A stretch of DNA of 33,549 bases from an uncultured Prevotella sp. (GTDB lineage Bacteria; Bacteroidota; Bacteroidia; Bacteroidales; Bacteroidaceae): NCBI GenBank assembly GCA_947164965.1, contig CAMUYR010000037.1, positions 1 to 33,549 of the forward strand. The letters are read 5' to 3'. Numbering within the stretch: the stretch's first letter is position 1; the number at the start of each line of letters is the position of its first letter. The notes beneath the pieces were generated by a model. That model saw only the letters and a program-made list of their open reading frames with translations. It ran no database searches and was not told the DNA's origin. This document shows, piece after piece, positions 1 through 6,990 of the stretch. Made by a program: the position numbers and the translations under genes.

Positions 1-91
1 TTACCAACTTTTTTAGAGAAAAACAAAAAGTTTTCGCTTTTGTTGACAATACAAACAATTACACCTTATTATATTATATATAGAAGGGAGA

Positions 92-2419
92 TTATTCGAA
101 GATTTCCTCGATGTTCTCTTCACCCTCTTCAACGTCACTGAGTTCCGACTCATCGCCTCTGCAGGGATTGAAATCGGCAGGCACATCGAACACAGCCTGT
201 TCATTATATCCCAGTCGCTTGTCTTTATACACCCGTTGCATATAAAGTGCAAAGAGTGGCAATGCCATCGTAGCACCTTGTCCCATTGCCATTGAGTCGA
301 AGTGGATATCACGATCGTCGCCACCCACCCACATAGCATTCACCAGTGTAGGCGTCAGACCCATGAACCATGCATCGCTATTATTATTCGTCGTACCAGT
401 CTTACCACCGATACTACCTTTCAGTCCATATTTATAACGCAGACGGGAACCTGTACCGCCATCGACTACCGCCTTCAGCATGTACAGCATTCTATGGGCA
501 CTCTCTTCGCTAATCACCTCGTTCATTCTAGGTTGGAACTGGGCAATGATATTACCCTCGTTATCCTCGATTCTGGTTACAAAAGTATGAGCAGCGCGAA
601 TACCGTGATTTACAAAAGCTGTATAGGCACTAGCCATTTCACCCACCGTTATCTCGCAAGGTCCAAGACAAAGTGCCATAGAAGGATGAATCTCCGGATT
701 GCGAATACCATATTCATGCAACAGTGTAACAAAAGCCTGCGGATTGAGTTTACTCATCAGATATGCAGATATCCAGTTGTTTGACTGCTGCAATCCCCAT
801 TTCAGTGTCACCATGTCACCATAGCGGGCCTTACTACCGTTACGCGGTGTCCAGGGACGTCCTCCCACCATATACGTCTGCTGTACATTCGGAGCCAAAT
901 CGCAAGGTGAGAAACCGTTCTCCATAGCCAGCGAATAAAGGAAGGGCTTGATAGTAGAGCCCACCTGCCGTCGACCATCCATCACCATATCGTAAGCAAA
1001 GTGAGAGAAGTCAGGACCACCAACATAAGCTTTCACATGACCATTCTGTGGACACATGCTCACAAAACCGCAACGCAGGAACGTCTTGTAATACTTGATG
1101 GAGTCCATAGGTGTCATGACAGTATCTATTTCTCCATGATATGTGAACACAGACATTTCCGTCTTGGTATTGAATGCCTTCATAATCTCGCTCTCCGACG
1201 CACCATCGGCCTTCATCAGGCGGTATCGCTCACACTGACGTACGGATCGCATCAGGATATTATTCACCTGCTCGGCTGATATCTTATTAGAGAACGGTCC
1301 ATTCTTACGTCCCCGTTTTTCTTTTGTGAAGGCTGGTTGCAGGTATTTCACCACATGTTCATTAACTGCAGCCTCTGCATATTCTTGCATTCGCGAGTCT
1401 ATCGTGGTATATACCTTCAATCCGTCCGTATACACATTATACGGATCGCCGTTCTTCTTCCGATTCTTATTACACCAACCATACAAAGGATCTGTTTCCC
1501 AATTGATTGAGTCGATATGGTATTTCACATGATTCCACGACGGATAGTCAGAACGAACCGGTTTCTTGGCCATCATGTAACGACGCAGGAAATCGCGGAA
1601 ATAGACAGCGATACCATCCTTGTGGTCAGCCACATGGAAATGTAAGTTGAGCGGCTCTGCGGCATACTTATCATATTCAGTCTCAGTCAAATAGCCAGCC
1701 TTCACCATCTGACGGAGTACGACATTGCGACGTTCAAGACTACGATCCGGATGTCGTACGGGATTATAATAGGATGGATTCTTGCACAAGCCTATCAGTA
1801 CTGCAGCCTCAGTGGGTGTCAGATCTTTGGGTTCCTTACTAAAATAAGTATTAGATGCAGTCTTAATACCCACAGCATTATGTAGGAAGTCGAAGTAATT
1901 AAGATACATGGTCAGTATCTCATCCTTGGTATAATTGCGCTCCAACTTAACAGCTATCACCCATTCTATCGGTTTTTGCAACAGGCGCTCTAACACGCTA
2001 TGTGCCGTTTCCGAGTACAACTGCTTAGCCAACTGCTGGGTAATGGTAGAGCCACCACCGGCACTTTTCTGTCCTAAGAATCCACGTTTCACGATGGCAC
2101 GTCCAAGTGCAAAGAAGTCAATACCCGAGTGGTCGTAGAAACGGACGTCCTCTGTAGCTACCAGCGCTTTTACCAACGATGGTGACAACTGCGTATAGTC
2201 AACCAAAATACGATTTTCGCGATTATAGTTCCAAGTACCCATCACTTTTCCATCGGCCGAAATCACTTGTGTAGCAAATCGGTTAATGGGGTTTTGCAGC
2301 TCCTCAATGGGTGGCATGTAGCCTATCCAACCTTGATTGATAGCAGTAAATGCCAGCGCTGCCGACAGCACTGAAGCAGCCAGCAAAGCCCACAGAGTAC
2401 GTACAAATATTTTTCTCAT
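92..2419 (-). CDS. mrcA: Class A penicillin-binding protein (PBP1A-like), bifunctional peptidoglycan synthase
   Basis: This 775-residue protein should polymerise lipid II into glycan strands and cross-link the peptides, anchored in the inner membrane with its catalytic domains in the periplasm. Seen: an N-terminal membrane anchor at about residues 7-27; a GT51 transglycosylase domain with the catalytic ATED motif (E90) and GGSTITQQLAK at 122-132; a transpeptidase domain with the SxxK serine in GSTIKP (S488, K491), SNN at 546-548 and KTGT at 673-676. All catalytic motifs are intact and the length is usual for the family. The C-terminus is a short acidic tail. It is divergent from pyrB, and a TAATTTTG promoter box lies about 28 bases upstream of the start. 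The symbol is by family only; Bacteroidales genomes often carry several paralogues. Confidence 0.95.
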   Translation of the reverse strand: MRKIFVRTLWALLAASVLSAALAFTAINQGWIGYMPPIEELQNPINRFATQVISADGKVMGTWNYNRENRILVDYTQLSPSLVKALVATEDVRFYDHSGIDFFALGRAIVKRGFLGQKSAGGGSTITQQLAKQLYSETAHSVLERLLQKPIEWVIAVKLERNYTKDEILTMYLNYFDFLHNAVGIKTASNTYFSKEPKDLTPTEAAVLIGLCKNPSYYNPVRHPDRSLERRNVVLRQMVKAGYLTETEYDKYAAEPLNLHFHVADHKDGIAVYFRDFLRRYMMAKKPVRSDYPSWNHVKYHIDSINWETDPLYGWCNKNRKKNGDPYNVYTDGLKVYTTIDSRMQEYAEAAVNEHVVKYLQPAFTKEKRGRKNGPFSNKISAEQVNNILMRSVRQCERYRLMKADGASESEIMKAFNTKTEMSVFTYHGEIDTVMTPMDSIKYYKTFLRCGFVSMCPQNGHVKAYVGGPDFSHFAYDMVMDGRRQVGSTIKPFLYSLAMENGFSPCDLAPNVQQTYMVGGRPWTPRNGSKARYGDMVTLKWGLQQSNNWISAYLMSKLNPQAFVTLLHEYGIRNPEIHPSMALCLGPCEITVGEMASAYTAFVNHGIRAAHTFVTRIEDNEGNIIAQFQPRMNEVISEESAHRMLYMLKAVVDGGTGSRLRYKYGLKGSIGGKTGTTNNNSDAWFMGLTPTLVNAMWVGGDDRDIHFDSMAMGQGATMALPLFALYMQRVYKDKRLGYNEQAVFDVPADFNPCRGDESELSDVEEGEENIEEIFE

Positions 2420-2446
2420 GACATCAATTTCTTAATAGTTTGAGTG

Positions 2447-2454
2447 CAAAATTA
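2447..2454 (-). promoter_or_regulatory. -7 promoter box of the PBP1A gene
   Basis: On the minus strand this reads TAATTTTG, an exact match to the Bacteroidetes TAnnTTTG -7 element, and leads into the penicillin-binding protein gene. No convincing TTTG -33 box is seen at the usual distance. Confidence 0.6.
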
Positions 2455-2497
2455 CAAAATTCTTTGGAATTATCGCACGAAAATCAGAAATAATGTG

Positions 2498-2505
2498 TAA
2501 TTTTG
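2498..2505 (+). promoter_or_regulatory. -7 promoter box of pyrBI
   Basis: TAATTTTG matches TAnnTTTG. It lies downstream of an in-frame ATG at 2493, so a transcript begun here would start after that ATG and the first usable start codon is the ATG at 2529. That fits the start of the aspartate carbamoyltransferase homology. No good -33 box is seen. Confidence 0.6.
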
Positions 2506-2528
2506 TGCCATCAATCAAAAATATTAGA

Positions 2529-3476
2529 ATGGAAAAGCATGATTTTGTGACAATTGCCGACCTCACTCGTGAGAAGATACTCTACATGATTGAGATGGCT
2601 CAGGAGTTTGAAAAGCACCCCAACCGTGAGTTGCTGAAGGGCAAGGTTGTAGCAACATTGTTCTTCGAACCCTCCACTCGTACACGACTAAGTTTTGAAA
2701 CCGCAGCCAACCGATTAGGTGCCAGAGTGATTGGATTTGCCGATCCGAAGATTACCAGCGGCACCAAGGGTGAAACGCTGAAAGATACCATTTCGATGGT
2801 GGCCAACTATGCCGACGTTATTGTGATGCGCCACTTCATAGAAGGAGCTGCCCAATATGCCTCTGAGGTGACCGATGTACCCATTGTCAATGCTGGCGAC
2901 GGAGCGCACCAGCATCCTTCGCAGTGCATGCTCGACCTGTATTCCATCTACAAGACTCAGGGCACCCTGAATAATCTTAACATCTATCTGGTTGGCGACC
3001 TGAAGTACGGACGCACCGTCCACTCGCTGATTATGGCTATGCGTCACTTCAATCCCACCTTCCATTTTGTAGCTCCCAAGGAGCTGGCTATGCCTCAGGA
3101 ATATAAGATATACTGCAAAGAGCACGGCATTCAGTATCAGGAGCATACAGCCTTCAATGAGAAGGTGATTGCTGATGCTGACATTCTTTATATGACACGT
3201 GTTCAGAAAGAGCGTTTCAGCGATCTGATGGAATATGAGCGTGTCAAGAATGTGTACATTCTGAACAACGACATGCTCCGTCTGGCCAAGCCTAACATGA
3301 AGATCCTGCATCCTCTGCCTCGTGTCAACGAGATAGCCTACGACGTCGACGAGAACCCACATGCCTACTATATCCAGCAGGCTGGCAATGGCCTCTTCGC
3401 TCGAGAAGCTATCTTCTGTGATGTTTTAGGAATTAGTCTTGACCAAGTAAAGAACGACAAAACCATTATCTTATGA
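2529..3476 (+). CDS. pyrB: Aspartate carbamoyltransferase catalytic chain
   Basis: Catalyses carbamoyl phosphate plus L-aspartate to N-carbamoyl-aspartate, the committed step of pyrimidine synthesis, in the cytoplasm. From the chosen start the protein has 315 residues, normal for PyrB. The carbamoyl-phosphate loop [13 protein letters not shown] is at about 45-57 with STRTR at 49-53, followed by [20 protein letters not shown] is near the C-terminus. An in-frame ATG 36 bases upstream would add 12 residues, but the predicted -7 box lies inside that extension, so I reject it. The gene overlaps pyrI by four bases (ATGA), so the two are translationally coupled and should form the catalytic-regulatory holoenzyme. 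Confidence 0.97.
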   Translation: MEKHDFVTIADLTREKILYMIEMAQEFEKHPNRELLKGKVVATLFFEPSTRTRLSFETAANRLGARVIGFADPKITSGTKGETLKDTISMVANYADVIVMRHFIEGAAQYASEVTDVPIVNAGDGAHQHPSQCMLDLYSIYKTQGTLNNLNIYLVGDLKYGRTVHSLIMAMRHFNPTFHFVAPKELAMPQEYKIYCKEHGIQYQEHTAFNEKVIADADILYMTRVQKERFSDLMEYERVKNVYILNNDMLRLAKPNMKILHPLPRVNEIAYDVDENPHAYYIQQAGNGLFAREAIFCDVLGISLDQVKNDKTIIL

Positions 3477-3919
3477 ACAAGAAAGAACGTCTGGTAGCCG
3501 CTATCGAACAAGGCACCGTTATTGATCATATACCCGCTTCCAAAACCTATCAGGTAGCTAATCTCTTGGGACTCTTCGACCTCAAGACTCCTGTTACCAT
3601 CGGTAATAACTACCCTTCTCAGAAAGTTGGCATGAAGGGCATTATCAAGGTGAGCGACAAGTTTTTCTCTGACGACGAGATTTCCCGTCTGTCCGTCGTA
3701 GCCCCTAAAGTTATCCTCAACATCATTCGCGACTACGAAGTTGTTGAGAAGAAGACGGTAGAGACTCCCAGTGAGATTAAAGGCATCGTGAAATGCAATA
3801 ATCCCAAGTGCATCACCAACAACGAGCCTATGGCCACCCACTTCCACGTGGCTGACGGTATTCTGACCTGCCACTATTGCGAGAAGGAGCAGGATATTAA
3901 TAAGGTAGAGCTAGTATAA
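3473..3919 (+). CDS. pyrI: Aspartate carbamoyltransferase regulatory chain
   Basis: Regulatory subunit that binds nucleotides in its N-terminal domain and attaches to PyrB through a C-terminal zinc domain, giving allosteric control of pyrimidine synthesis. The 148-residue length is close to that of the Escherichia coli protein. Four zinc-ligand cysteines are present (C108, C113, C133, C136) in the spacing CxxxxC...CxxC. Its start overlaps the pyrB stop (ATGA). It converges on the FISUMP-like gene with only seven bases between the two stops, and I see no clear hairpin terminator there. Confidence 0.97.
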   Translation: MNKKERLVAAIEQGTVIDHIPASKTYQVANLLGLFDLKTPVTIGNNYPSQKVGMKGIIKVSDKFFSDDEISRLSVVAPKVILNIIRDYEVVEKKTVETPSEIKGIVKCNNPKCITNNEPMATHFHVADGILTCHYCEKEQDINKVELV

Positions 3920-3926
3920 ACGATAT

Positions 3927-4565
3927 TTATTGGACAGCACGGATACAGCGACCACTAAAGCGATTGCTGGTAAGGTTGCCGTAGTGTATTTCTACATTGC
4001 TGAAATTGAATTCCAGACACCATGCTTTGTTAGGATTAGCAGTGTAGAGGGATGATGTCCAGTAGATGCCACTAATAGCACGGAACTGTGTGTCAGCATA
4101 ATAGCGGAAACCCGTGATAGGCAGGAAGATAGATTTGCCTGTCTTCTTACCTGTAACCTTATAGCCGTTGACGCCATCCTGCGAAGTCCATTCCCATGTA
4201 CAGTTATCTGGGTTTATCAGCTCCTCAAACTCTTTCATGGTAGGCATGCGCCATCCCCCACCCCAATTGGCTTGAGCAGCATCGTCCGTTGGAGCCAGCT
4301 GGCTCTTCCTATCGATGGTCGAATACTTGGTCAGAAACTGAGTATCCCCCTTGCTCCAAGTATAGGTTTTCCACGAATAATAATCCTTCGATTTGGTCTC
4401 ACCCCATGCAAAGTAAGTGCCATAACCAGAAGGCTTCTTGGCACCCACATTCATGTTAGCCCATTTCACACTAAGACCTAAATCAACAGCCTCAACTCCA
4501 TCTGCGGCATAGCCCATTGCTCCAAAGAACATGATGGCTAGCATCGTAACAAATAACTTCTTCAT
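3927..4565 (-). CDS. Exported FISUMP-like (Fib_succ_major-type) protein
   Basis: A 212-residue protein with a clear signal peptide (MKKLFVTMLAIMFFGAMGYA, cleavage probably before ADG). The mature part has the pattern common in Bacteroidales exported proteins: VDLGLSVKWANMNVGA near the start, then YFAWGETKSK, GGWRMPTMKEFEEL, IFLPITGFR, YWTSS and the C-terminal GRCIRAV. These blocks match proteins annotated as Fibrobacter succinogenes major paralogous (FISUMP) domain proteins; their biochemical role is not known to me. The domain fills the whole mature protein. AAGGAG abuts the ATG directly, too close for a normal ribosome-binding site. Role and final location (periplasm or surface) are open. 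Confidence 0.8.
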   Translation of the reverse strand: MKKLFVTMLAIMFFGAMGYAADGVEAVDLGLSVKWANMNVGAKKPSGYGTYFAWGETKSKDYYSWKTYTWSKGDTQFLTKYSTIDRKSQLAPTDDAAQANWGGGWRMPTMKEFEELINPDNCTWEWTSQDGVNGYKVTGKKTGKSIFLPITGFRYYADTQFRAISGIYWTSSLYTANPNKAWCLEFNFSNVEIHYGNLTSNRFSGRCIRAVQ

Positions 4566-4582
4566 CTCCTTGTTTTTGTTGG

Positions 4583-4590
4583 CAAAGATA
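4583..4590 (-). promoter_or_regulatory. -7 promoter box of the FISUMP-like gene
   Basis: Reads TATCTTTG on the minus strand, 17 bases upstream of the ATG. A TTG at 4607-4609 is only 16 bases away, short for a -33 box. Confidence 0.6.
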
Positions 4591-4694
4591 CAAAAAAAGA
4601 TTGGAACAAGCGTCGAATTTGGGAAGATTAACGTAAATCGGCCTAAAATAAAGACAATTCGGTGAAGAAAAAGACAGAAAAAAGAGGGATATAT

Positions 4695-4725
4695 TTTGTA
4701 ATGTCACTATTTTTATGTATCTTTG
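4695..4725 (+). promoter_or_regulatory. Promoter of the HU-like gene
   Basis: TTTG at 4695-4698, a 19-base spacer, then TATCTTTG at 4718-4725: a textbook Bacteroidetes -33/-7 pair 24 bases before the start codon. Confidence 0.8.
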
Positions 4726-4749
4726 CACTAGAATAAGAACGAAAAAGAT

Positions 4750-5373
4750 ATGCCTAGAAAGAATTGTGGAATATGGTATGAGGTGCACCCGACGCCAGTG
4801 AAGGGCGAGGATGGGAAGAACCTGTTGTATGTGCGCCCCAAGAGTGGAATGAAGGTGACAATGAAGCAGTTGGAGGAATACTGTGAGCGCACTTATGCTA
4901 TGAGATACGGTGAGCTAAGCCGTGCCTTCGACATATTTATCAGAGCTGCAGGAAGGTTTCTGGCTGAGGGTTATCGCATCGATACGCCCATCGGCTCTTT
5001 TGCACCAAGGCTGTCGCTAACTAAACAGGTAACGGATGCAGATGCTGTCAAAGACCGCGACGTAAAATTAGACGGTGTGGAGTATAATCCAGGTAAGCTT
5101 TGGAATGAGGCGATGAAGAAATGGCATGACGGATTCCGCCGCTATCATAACACCGACACGCAGGAAATGATGGCCGACAAGGATAAACTGGAACAGAAGA
5201 TGAGAGAGTGCATTCAGAGAAACAATGGTTTTATCACTGCCGGCAGGTTTGCCCGCTTCACTGGCCTAACCCTCTATTCTTCGCGTAAACAGCTGAACGA
5301 GTGGACTAAAGGCGATCATCCAAAACTTCAGAAAACACGGATGGGAAAGGAGCATATCTATACTGAAATTTAG
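4750..5373 (+). CDS. HU-family DNA-binding protein with a helix-turn-helix-like C-terminal extension
   Basis: A 207-residue protein. The first roughly 115 residues resemble the Bacteroidetes HU-like class: a basic start, YVRPKSGMKVTMKQLEEYC, a helical region, then RIDTPIGSFAPRLSL, the equivalent of the HU beta-arm segment. Ordinary HU is about 90 residues, so the C-terminal part is extra. About residues 140-207 hold a charged helix and GFITAGRFARFTGLTLYSSRKQLNEW, which looks like a helix-turn-helix or winged-helix segment followed by a basic strand. It probably binds DNA as a dimer and may be a local regulator rather than a bulk nucleoid protein. It stands alone behind a strong promoter. The HU assignment is good; the second domain is inferred from pattern only. 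Confidence 0.75.
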   Translation: MPRKNCGIWYEVHPTPVKGEDGKNLLYVRPKSGMKVTMKQLEEYCERTYAMRYGELSRAFDIFIRAAGRFLAEGYRIDTPIGSFAPRLSLTKQVTDADAVKDRDVKLDGVEYNPGKLWNEAMKKWHDGFRRYHNTDTQEMMADKDKLEQKMRECIQRNNGFITAGRFARFTGLTLYSSRKQLNEWTKGDHPKLQKTRMGKEHIYTEI

Positions 5374-5424
5374 GGCTCCATCATAGCCTACAAAGGCCCA
5401 AAAATACGTTTCAATTTGGGTATA

Positions 5425-5490
5425 GCCGAACGATTGTTTGCGTAAAGGCGAACAATCGTTTGCGTATAGGCGAACGATGGTTACATATCG
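5425..5490. repeat. Three tandem 22-bp repeats containing a perfect hairpin
   Basis: Units start at 5425, 5447 and 5469. The first two differ at only a few positions; the third is more diverged. AACGATTGTT (5429-5438) in unit 1 and AACAATCGTT (5451-5460) in unit 2 are exact reverse complements separated by 12 bases, so adjacent units form a 10-bp stem. Confidence 0.8.
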
Positions 5491-5506
5491 CTTCTCTCCC
5501 TTTTTC

Positions 5507-5568
5507 CCTTAACCTCTCTCCCTGCTAGCCTTAACCTCTCCCCCTGCTAGCCTTAACCTCTCTGCTAG
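5507..5568. repeat. Three tandem C/T-rich repeats ending in CTGCTAG
   Basis: Units at 5507-5528 and 5529-5550 (22 bases each) and 5551-5568 (18 bases, lacking four internal bases). Each begins CCTTAACCTCTC and ends CTGCTAG. Function unknown. Confidence 0.8.
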
Positions 5569-5626
5569 CGAGCCCCCCACTTTCGCACGCCAAAAGACAT
5601 TAAAAACAAAAAAAATGGCATTTTGT

Positions 5627-5657
5627 TTTGTATTGTTGTCACTTTTTCGTATCTTTG
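5627..5657 (+). promoter_or_regulatory. Promoter of glyA
   Basis: TTTG at 5627-5630, a 19-base spacer and TATCTTTG at 5650-5657. This leaves a leader of about 35-40 bases before the glyA ATG. Confidence 0.8.
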
Positions 5658-5699
5658 CAGTCCATAAGAATCATAGATTTAACAACTAAATAGAAGACA

Positions 5700-6980
5700 A
5701 TGGAAAGAGACAACACAATCTTTGAGTTGATTGAGAAAGAGCATCAGCGCCAGTTGAAGGGCATTGAGCTGATTGCCAGTGAGAACTTCGTGAGCGACCA
5801 GGTGATGGAAGCCATGGGCAGTTATCTGACCAACAAGTATGCTGAGGGCTATCCTGGCCATCGCTACTACGGTGGCTGTCAGGTAGTTGACGAGGTTGAG
5901 CAGCTTGCTATTGACCGTGTCTGCAAACTGTTTGGTGCTGAGTATGCTAACGTTCAGCCTCACTCTGGTGCCCAGGCCAATGCAGCAGTGCTTCTGGCAG
6001 TGCTGAAGCCCGGCGACACCTTCATGGGTATGAATCTCGACCACGGCGGTCATCTCTCTCATGGTTCGCTCGTAAACACCAGCGGTATCCTTTACAAGCC
6101 CGTAGGCTACAATCTGAACAAGGAGACAGGTCGTGTGGATTACGACGAGATGGAGCGTCTGGCCCTCGAGAACAAGCCAAAGCTAATTATCGGTGGTGGT
6201 AGTGCTTACAGCCGTGAGTGGGATTACAAGCGCATGCGTGAGATTGCCGACAAGGTAGGTGCACTGCTGATGATCGATATGGCTCACCCTGCAGGACTCA
6301 TCGCAGCAGGTCTGCTGGAGAATCCTGTTAAGTATGCTCACATCGTAACATCTACAACCCACAAGACCCTTCGTGGTCCTCGTGGTGGTATCATCCTGAT
6401 GGGTAAAGACTTCGACAATCCTTGGGGTTACACCACTCCAAAGGGTGTAGTCAAGAAGATGAGCCAGTTGCTTAACTCAGCCGTATTCCCAGGACAGCAG
6501 GGCGGTCCTCTGGAGCACGTTATCGCAGCCAAGGCTGTTGCCTTCGGTGAGGCTCTTCAGCCAGAGTTCAAGGAGTGGGCTAAGCAGGTTCAGAAGAACG
6601 CCAAGGTTCTCGCAGAGGAACTCATCAAGCGTGGCTTCACCATCGTTAGCGGTGGTACCGACAACCACTCTATGCTTGTCGACCTCCGTTCTAAGTATCC
6701 CGAGCTGACAGGTAAGGTCGCTGAGAATGCACTGGTTGCTGCTGATATCACTGTCAACAAGAACATGGTTCCATTCGACAGCCGTTCAGCTTTCCAGACC
6801 AGTGGTATCCGTCTTGGAACTCCTGCCATCACCACACGTGGTGCTAAGGAGGATTTGATGGTTCAGATTGCAGCATGGATTGAGGAAGTGCTCAATGCTC
6901 CTGAAGACGAGCAGGTCATTGCCAGCGTTCGTGCCAAGGTCAATGAGAAGATGAAGGACTATCCTCTCTTCGCGTATTAA
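5700..6980 (+). CDS. glyA: Serine hydroxymethyltransferase
   Basis: PLP-dependent cytoplasmic enzyme interconverting serine and glycine with transfer of a one-carbon unit to tetrahydrofolate. The 426-residue length is usual. Seen: the N-terminal IELIASENF motif, YPGHRYYGG at 51-59, the PLP-contacting aspartate in MIDMAH (D193), and the Schiff-base lysine in [15 protein letters not shown] (K222). The protein is complete. It has its own strong promoter. The next gene starts only ten bases after its stop, so some read-through into the sensor gene is likely, although the two have no obvious functional link. Confidence 0.98.
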   Translation: MERDNTIFELIEKEHQRQLKGIELIASENFVSDQVMEAMGSYLTNKYAEGYPGHRYYGGCQVVDEVEQLAIDRVCKLFGAEYANVQPHSGAQANAAVLLAVLKPGDTFMGMNLDHGGHLSHGSLVNTSGILYKPVGYNLNKETGRVDYDEMERLALENKPKLIIGGGSAYSREWDYKRMREIADKVGALLMIDMAHPAGLIAAGLLENPVKYAHIVTSTTHKTLRGPRGGIILMGKDFDNPWGYTTPKGVVKKMSQLLNSAVFPGQQGGPLEHVIAAKAVAFGEALQPEFKEWAKQVQKNAKVLAEELIKRGFTIVSGGTDNHSMLVDLRSKYPELTGKVAENALVAADITVNKNMVPFDSRSAFQTSGIRLGTPAITTRGAKEDLMVQIAAWIEEVLNAPEDEQVIASVRAKVNEKMKDYPLFAY

Positions 6981-6990
6981 ATAACAATGA

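Larger units (their letters stand above)
5374..5699. other. Gene-free region with two tandem-repeat arrays and the glyA promoter
   Basis: I find no plausible coding sequence here. The stretch contains a 22-bp three-copy array (5425-5490), a C/T-rich three-copy array (5507-5568) and the glyA promoter (5627-5657). No clear terminator for the HU-like gene is seen, unless the hairpin in the first array serves; it lacks a following T run. Confidence 0.7.

Noticed and set aside
2493..2528. Upstream in-frame ATG giving a 12-residue longer PyrB
   Set aside because: The TAATTTTG promoter box lies inside this extension and PyrB homology starts at the ATG at 2529.
2715..3362. Minus-strand reading frame of 215 residues opposite pyrB
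   Set aside because: It is antisense to a fully conserved enzyme, with composition expected of a shadow frame.
4492..4788. Minus-strand 98-residue frame upstream of the FISUMP-like gene
   Set aside because: It spans two divergent promoters and both gene starts, has an odd composition and shows no recognisable domain.
5425..5568. CRISPR array
   Set aside because: The units abut without spacers and no cas genes are present; these are simple tandem repeats.
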